From positions 1 to 17,461 of the forward strand of contig CALFJB010000082.1 of assembly GCA_937877565.1 (NCBI GenBank): a stretch of DNA of 17,461 nt, given 5' to 3'. The position numbers were made by a program, and so were the translations under genes. Shown here one piece after another: positions 14,160-17,461 of the stretch. The notes beneath the pieces are model-generated. The model searched no databases, was not told the DNA's origin, and saw only the letters and a list, made by a program, of their open reading frames with translations. Origin of the DNA: an uncultured Selenomonadales bacterium. Lineage in GTDB: Bacteria; Bacillota; Negativicutes; Selenomonadales; Selenomonadaceae. How positions within the stretch are numbered: the stretch's first letter is position 1; each line of letters begins with the position of its first letter.

Positions 14160-14969
14160 ATGGATTTTCAAATTTTAGTTTTTGAACATGAAAAATTTGG
14201 AAAAGTTCGTTGCTACATTGACGACAAAGACACGGCGAATTTTAACGTCGAAGATATTTCGCGTGGACTTGGTTTCGTAAAAATCGAAGAAAAAGTTTCG
14301 CCCACAAGTGGTCGAAAAACTTACACTACAATTCGTTGGTCACGTGTCAATAGTTATTTAAAGCAATTTGGTTTTCCAAAAGAAGTTGGGGAAAATGATT
14401 ATATTCCTGAAAATATGGTTTACCGCCTTGCAATGAAGGCAAAAAATGAAACTGCGGAAAATTTTCAAGCGTGGCTTGCTGATGATGTTGTTCCGCAAAT
14501 TCGTAAAACCGGCAGCTATTCTTTGCCGCAAAATGAAAACGCGGTTGTTGTTCAAAATTCAGTTGAATTGAAATTGCTTGTAGCTCCTGCGCTTAAAGAC
14601 GTTGAAACTTCGATTGAAATTGTCGAAAAAATGTTTTTCGTGCAACACGGAATTGCATTGGCACATTGTATCAACGCCGCTGAAAAAAATCATCAAGTCG
14701 ATTTAAGCGAATTTAAAAATTTGTTGCCGCCCGCTGAACACGAAATTGGATATTTGACGGCAACGCAAATTGGCAAAGAAATTGGAAAATCTGCACAGTA
14801 CGTCAATAAAAAATTGCTTGAATTGGAATTTCAAGAAAAAGACGGACACGGCGGCTACATTTTGACAGACAAAGGCAAAGACTACGGCGAGGCAATGCCG
14901 TTTGAACGCAACGGACACGCGGGCTATCAAATTAAATGGGCTGAAGAAATTGTAAAGCTTTTCAATTAA
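14160..14969 (+). CDS. Phage-type BRO-N antirepressor-like protein
   Basis: 269 residues. Residues about 5-120 form a BRO-N domain. Characteristic elements are VEDISRGLGF (30-39), the Trp/Arg segment near 59-63, ENMVYRLAMKAKNETAENFQAWLADDVVPQIRKTGSY (84-120), and the usual spacing between them. Residues about 195-269 resemble a KilAC/winged-helix domain, with LTATQIGKEIGKSAQYVNKKL as the helix-turn-helix. Such proteins are DNA-binding antirepressors or regulators of prophages and large DNA viruses. No other phage gene is present, and codon use looks like that of the neighbours, so this is probably a domesticated or orphan copy. AAGGAGG (14142-14148) and a consensus promoter support active expression. 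It is divergent from murE. Target unknown. Confidence 0.88.
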   Translation: MDFQILVFEHEKFGKVRCYIDDKDTANFNVEDISRGLGFVKIEEKVSPTSGRKTYTTIRWSRVNSYLKQFGFPKEVGENDYIPENMVYRLAMKAKNETAENFQAWLADDVVPQIRKTGSYSLPQNENAVVVQNSVELKLLVAPALKDVETSIEIVEKMFFVQHGIALAHCINAAEKNHQVDLSEFKNLLPPAEHEIGYLTATQIGKEIGKSAQYVNKKLLELEFQEKDGHGGYILTDKGKDYGEAMPFERNGHAGYQIKWAEEIVKLFN

Positions 14970-14970
14970 A

Positions 14971-15007
14971 ATAAAAAAAATCCCGCCATAAGGCAGGAAA
15001 AAAATTT
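14971..15007. terminator. Bidirectional terminator between BRO gene and C11 protease gene
   Basis: TCCCGCC (14981-14987) and GGCAGGA (14992-14998) form a 7-bp stem with one wobble and a 4-base loop. On the minus strand a long T-run follows (complement of 14971-14980), a strong terminator for the converging protease gene. On the plus strand the stem is followed by AAAAAAA and then TTTTT, a weaker terminator for the BRO gene. Confidence 0.8.
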
Positions 15008-15014
15008 TTAAATG

Positions 15015-17015
15015 CTATTCAAGTTGATTGGTGGTAATGTTGCCGCCGTCAACCGTGAAATTAATATATTGCGAAGTGACACTTCCATTATTTGGCGTGA
15101 CGAATTCAAAGCAATATAAATATTCGCCGTCGCCAATTCTTTCATCAGCAAGTTTGAAATTTTCGGCGATTTTAAAAGTATCAACTTCGGCTTCTGTAAA
15201 ATCAGTATCGCCGCCGCTCAAAGTCATACCGTAATGCAAAGTTGTAACCGTATCGCCCGCCTTGAGTTTGATTAAATTTTTGTCAGACATACCGCCGGAA
15301 GTACCGACGCCGCGTGCGCCAAGAATTTTATAATTGTTCGTCTTGTAGTCATACGCGGCAATAAGGTTGCAACGCACGCCGTTTAATTTAATTGGGATTG
15401 AATACAAATTATAATCGTCTTCAACCGCTACAACTTCAATATAAACGGGATGTCCATCAAGCATTGGCCAAGTAGCATCAAAATTATCTGTAACCGTGCC
15501 GCGTTTCCAATCTATTTTAACATTTGAATCGCTGCCGACGGACAAAATTAAATCGTTGTCAAGATCAATGTACGCCAAGTTACAATTTATGTGAGCAATA
15601 TTTTCAAGTTGCGATTCGGTTAATTGAACGAAGGCATTATTTTTTTTGTCAATTTGAATTTGTAAATCTGAAAGATCGTCAATGTTGAAAAGATTTTCGC
15701 CCAAAGGCTCCGGCAATTCCTGCAAGCCGGTACTTGCCAAAATTCCTGCCGCCTCGTTTGGAATATAACCGCGTATCAAGTGATTGTACAAAAATTTTTG
15801 AGATTCAGGCGCGGCGTTGACTTTGCTGTACATCGTGTACATTTCGTTACTGCCGTCGTAAGGATAAAAACCTGAAATACCGCTGCCGTTACTTCTGTAA
15901 GGTCCTGTAACTTTGTGAATAACGGCATCATCAATCGCACGAATTAAAGTAGTTGCAGTTTGCGGCAGTAAATCTTTTGCGTTATTGGCAAGGTCGCCAA
16001 TATAAACCATATCAAAATAACCGCTTTCACGAGTATTGCCGCCGTAGTTTTCGGAATTTTTGGCACTGCGTCCGAATTGTGAGAAAAACTTTCTGGGATT
16101 CTGCGCCGAAAGTCTTAAAGCCTCAATACCAAAATTTTCGTAAGCCGTGCGAAGATTCGGCAGTTTTGTTAAATCGACAACAGACAAAGTTACAGTGTCT
16201 TCGCTCCATGCGTCTTCGCAACCTTGATAATAACTGTTACAAATAACCTGTCCGAGACCTGCGCCGCTCATTGCGGGATTGTTGCCCAATGCACTTAACC
16301 AACTTTTATATTCCCAACCGTTACCGGGCTCAACTTCTTCAGAGGCAACCATATAATGGGACAAGCCGTAAATCGTGTTCGCCATTTCGTAAGTTGCCAT
16401 TAAACAAGTATCAAATCCAATGACTTCAAACGGCGGATTTTCTGTATTGGCGTCGTAAACTGCAGCGAAGGCGTCTTTAACTTCATTGAGCGTCAAAATA
16501 TTTTCAGTGCGTTCATCTTGACACAAGCCAAAAACACTGCCGCCGCCGTGATCCCAAAATACAAAAACGCGGTGGTCTGCTTGAAAATTATCTTTGCCGA
16601 ATTGCAAAAAACTTGCCAAAGTTTCGGCGTCGCCCATATCACTATCAGGAGCTGTAACAAGTTCCTGCAAGCCGTCCGCGCTGTACAAAAGTAAATTTGT
16701 TGCGCCGGATTTTATAACGGGGTTTTGCCATTCATTGGAGCCGCCGGCTTGAATCAAAACTTTCACATTTGCGGGAAGTTGCGCCTCCAGCATTTCATTA
16801 ATATCATCAGTCGCCGCGCCGCCGTCACTTTCAAGGTTACTGCCGCAGATATACCAATAAATTAACCAATTATCGTTGGGATTGAAAGTATCAGCAAAAT
16901 GTTGAGTCGGCGGCTTTTCTTCTTCAACGTCAATATCATCAAGACAACCTGAAATTGCCAAGACAAATAAAAGCATTACCGCAACTGCCAAAAATTTTAT
17001 ACATTTTAAAATCAT
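15015..17015 (-). CDS. Clostripain-family (C11) cysteine protease lipoprotein
   Basis: 666 residues. The N-terminus is a lipoprotein signal with lipobox ISGC and acylated Cys24, followed by an acidic linker. The C11 peptidase domain spans about 48-430. The catalytic pair is H156 in FWDHGGG and C204 in GFDTCLMATYEMA. The start region WLIYWYICGSNLESDGGAATDDINEM is typical of the family. The remaining 230 or so residues look like beta-rich, possibly surface-exposed C-terminal domains. Clostripain relatives cut after basic residues and usually self-process. I cannot see the target or cleavage site here. The start follows GGAAG (about 17022-17026). A terminator-like hairpin sits directly upstream, after the 57-residue gene. 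Membrane anchoring by lipid on the cell envelope is likely. Confidence 0.93.
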   Translation of the reverse strand: MILKCIKFLAVAVMLLFVLAISGCLDDIDVEEEKPPTQHFADTFNPNDNWLIYWYICGSNLESDGGAATDDINEMLEAQLPANVKVLIQAGGSNEWQNPVIKSGATNLLLYSADGLQELVTAPDSDMGDAETLASFLQFGKDNFQADHRVFVFWDHGGGSVFGLCQDERTENILTLNEVKDAFAAVYDANTENPPFEVIGFDTCLMATYEMANTIYGLSHYMVASEEVEPGNGWEYKSWLSALGNNPAMSGAGLGQVICNSYYQGCEDAWSEDTVTLSVVDLTKLPNLRTAYENFGIEALRLSAQNPRKFFSQFGRSAKNSENYGGNTRESGYFDMVYIGDLANNAKDLLPQTATTLIRAIDDAVIHKVTGPYRSNGSGISGFYPYDGSNEMYTMYSKVNAAPESQKFLYNHLIRGYIPNEAAGILASTGLQELPEPLGENLFNIDDLSDLQIQIDKKNNAFVQLTESQLENIAHINCNLAYIDLDNDLILSVGSDSNVKIDWKRGTVTDNFDATWPMLDGHPVYIEVVAVEDDYNLYSIPIKLNGVRCNLIAAYDYKTNNYKILGARGVGTSGGMSDKNLIKLKAGDTVTTLHYGMTLSGGDTDFTEAEVDTFKIAENFKLADERIGDGEYLYCFEFVTPNNGSVTSQYINFTVDGGNITTNQLE

Positions 17016-17027
17016 TTTATCACTTCC

Positions 17028-17056
17028 AAAAAAAATTTAGCCGAAAAGTATCGGCT
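17028..17056 (-). terminator. Terminator-like hairpin just before the C11 protease gene
   Basis: On the minus strand AGCCGA (17056-17051) pairs with TCGGCT (17044-17039) around a 6-base loop. AAA and eight Ts (down to about 17028) follow. It lies 59 bases or less from the 57-residue gene's stop and immediately before the protease Shine-Dalgarno. No separate protease promoter is obvious between them. Confidence 0.7.
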
Positions 17057-17074
17057 TGAAAAAATTTTTAAAAA

Positions 17075-17248
17075 TTAATCGCGGTCGAATTTTGAAACGG
17101 CGTCTTTGATTTTTCCGGCAATGGCACTGCCCGCCGAATTGTCATTTTTAATACCTTTGGTATTGCCTTGATTGTTCGCCGCGTTTTTCTTTGCGTTCTT
17201 GAGTTTGTTAGCCGCTTGAAGTAACGCACTTTTTTTAGAATCTGCCAT
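17075..17248 (-). CDS. Small basic protein of 57 residues, unknown function
   Basis: A 57-residue reading frame with ATG at 17248-17246, TAA at 17077-17075 and GGGGA (about 17256-17260) as Shine-Dalgarno. It is rich in Lys, Asn and Ala, with a predicted amphipathic first half (residues about 4-25: SKKSALLQAANKLKNAKKN) and a flexible Gly/Asn-rich middle. I see no signal peptide, Cys or membrane segment. The GCG/GCC-rich coding style matches its neighbours. It is in line with the C11 protease gene 59 bases downstream, with a terminator between. I do not recognise a family. It could be a nucleic-acid-binding or abundant accessory protein. Confidence 0.7.
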   Translation of the reverse strand: MADSKKSALLQAANKLKNAKKNAANNQGNTKGIKNDNSAGSAIAGKIKDAVSKFDRD

Positions 17249-17315
17249 ATTAATATCCCCAATCTAAAAATTTTTACGCTTGTTAATTCGTTGCAACTAA
17301 AAAAATTCCTGTAAT

Positions 17316-17338
17316 AAAAAAGCCGCCGCGTTTGACGG
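17316..17338 (-). terminator. Minus-strand terminator-like hairpin
   Basis: On the minus strand CCGTC (17338-17334) pairs with GGCGG (17327-17323) with one G-U pair around a 6-base loop, then C and six Ts (17321-17316). It would end a transcript entering from the right of the window, upstream of the 57-residue gene. Confidence 0.5.
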
Positions 17339-17366
17339 AGCAAAAATTTTATTTCCTTATAATGTT

Positions 17367-17397
17367 TTGACAAATTCGTAATTTAAAATTTTATATT
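17367..17397 (+). promoter_or_regulatory. Possible plus-strand promoter reading out of the window
   Basis: TTGACA (17367-17372) is exact, but the best -10 (TATATT, 17392-17397) is 19 bases away, longer than usual. The following bases reach the window end without a reading frame that I can judge. Low confidence. Confidence 0.25.
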
Positions 17398-17461
17398 CTA
17401 AACGGGTTTTCTTTCTTGCGTGGCTTGCGTAGCAAGGCATGCTCTTTAGTAGGCGCAAAGA

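Larger units (their letters stand above)
17249..17461. other. Right-edge non-coding stretch
   Basis: No supported gene. It contains a minus-strand terminator-like hairpin (17316-17338), a weak plus-strand promoter candidate (17367-17397), an AT-rich stretch, and a final 60 bases with the hairpin CTTGC-GTA-GCAAG (about 17422-17434). A partial match to the TACTTTCTTT-type repeat lies at the very end. I see no clear promoter for the 57-residue gene. Confidence 0.4.

Noticed and set aside
17068..17373. 101-residue minus-strand reading frame
   Set aside because: It starts at a TTG, runs through a terminator hairpin, and overlaps in another frame the better supported 57-residue gene.

Overview
The window is a stretch of bacterial chromosome with AT-rich coding, moderate-GC islands and densely packed genes. 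MurE carries the DNPR motif typical of meso-diaminopimelate-adding ligases. Together with a HlyD-type membrane fusion protein, an EnvC/NlpD-like M23 peptidase and an AT-rich Firmicute-like MutS2, this suggests a Gram-negative Firmicute (Negativicutes, Selenomonas-like). That assignment is inference from gene content only. I saw no rRNA, tRNA, CRISPR array, transposase or integrase gene.

Left half, plus strand (128-9734): a probable five-gene run of an M23 peptidoglycan hydrolase/activator, mutS2, an orphan HlyD-like adaptor, a GH13 alpha-glucosidase carrying an added Tat-like signal, and a 948-residue three-part envelope protein. The last protein joins a membrane acyltransferase-3 domain, a CapA-type metallophosphatase-like domain and an SGNH hydrolase/transferase domain. 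The run ends at a bidirectional terminator (9740-9765) that it shares with the converging mraY.

Middle, minus strand (13867-9775): a short peptidoglycan-precursor operon murE-murF-mraY. All three are intact, but they stand apart from the rest of the usual dcw cluster. murE appears to start at a TTG with a GGGGG-type Shine-Dalgarno, and a good promoter lies just upstream. A divergent, near-perfect promoter (14017-14044) drives a phage-type BRO-N/KilAC-like antirepressor gene through a leader with a nested 61-bp inverted repeat.

Right end, minus strand: a 57-residue basic small protein (17248-17075), a terminator-like hairpin, then a large lipoprotein protease of the clostripain (C11) family (17015-15015).

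The most unusual signal is a family of heptanucleotide-repeat elements (unit about YAGGGAN and its complement CCCTAGY) in the gaps between co-directional genes. In two complete elements, read in the direction of transcription, the stop codon TAA of the upstream gene is the first three bases of the first heptad (TAAGGAC). The array then folds back on itself and ends just before the next gene's ribosome binding site. Because 7 leaves remainder 1 on division by 3, tandem TAR-starting heptads place stops in all three frames. A C-starting version (CAGGNAN), which lacks those stops, lies between the HlyD and GH13 genes. Another copy sits in frame inside murE, where it encodes about 11 residues of a predicted loop.
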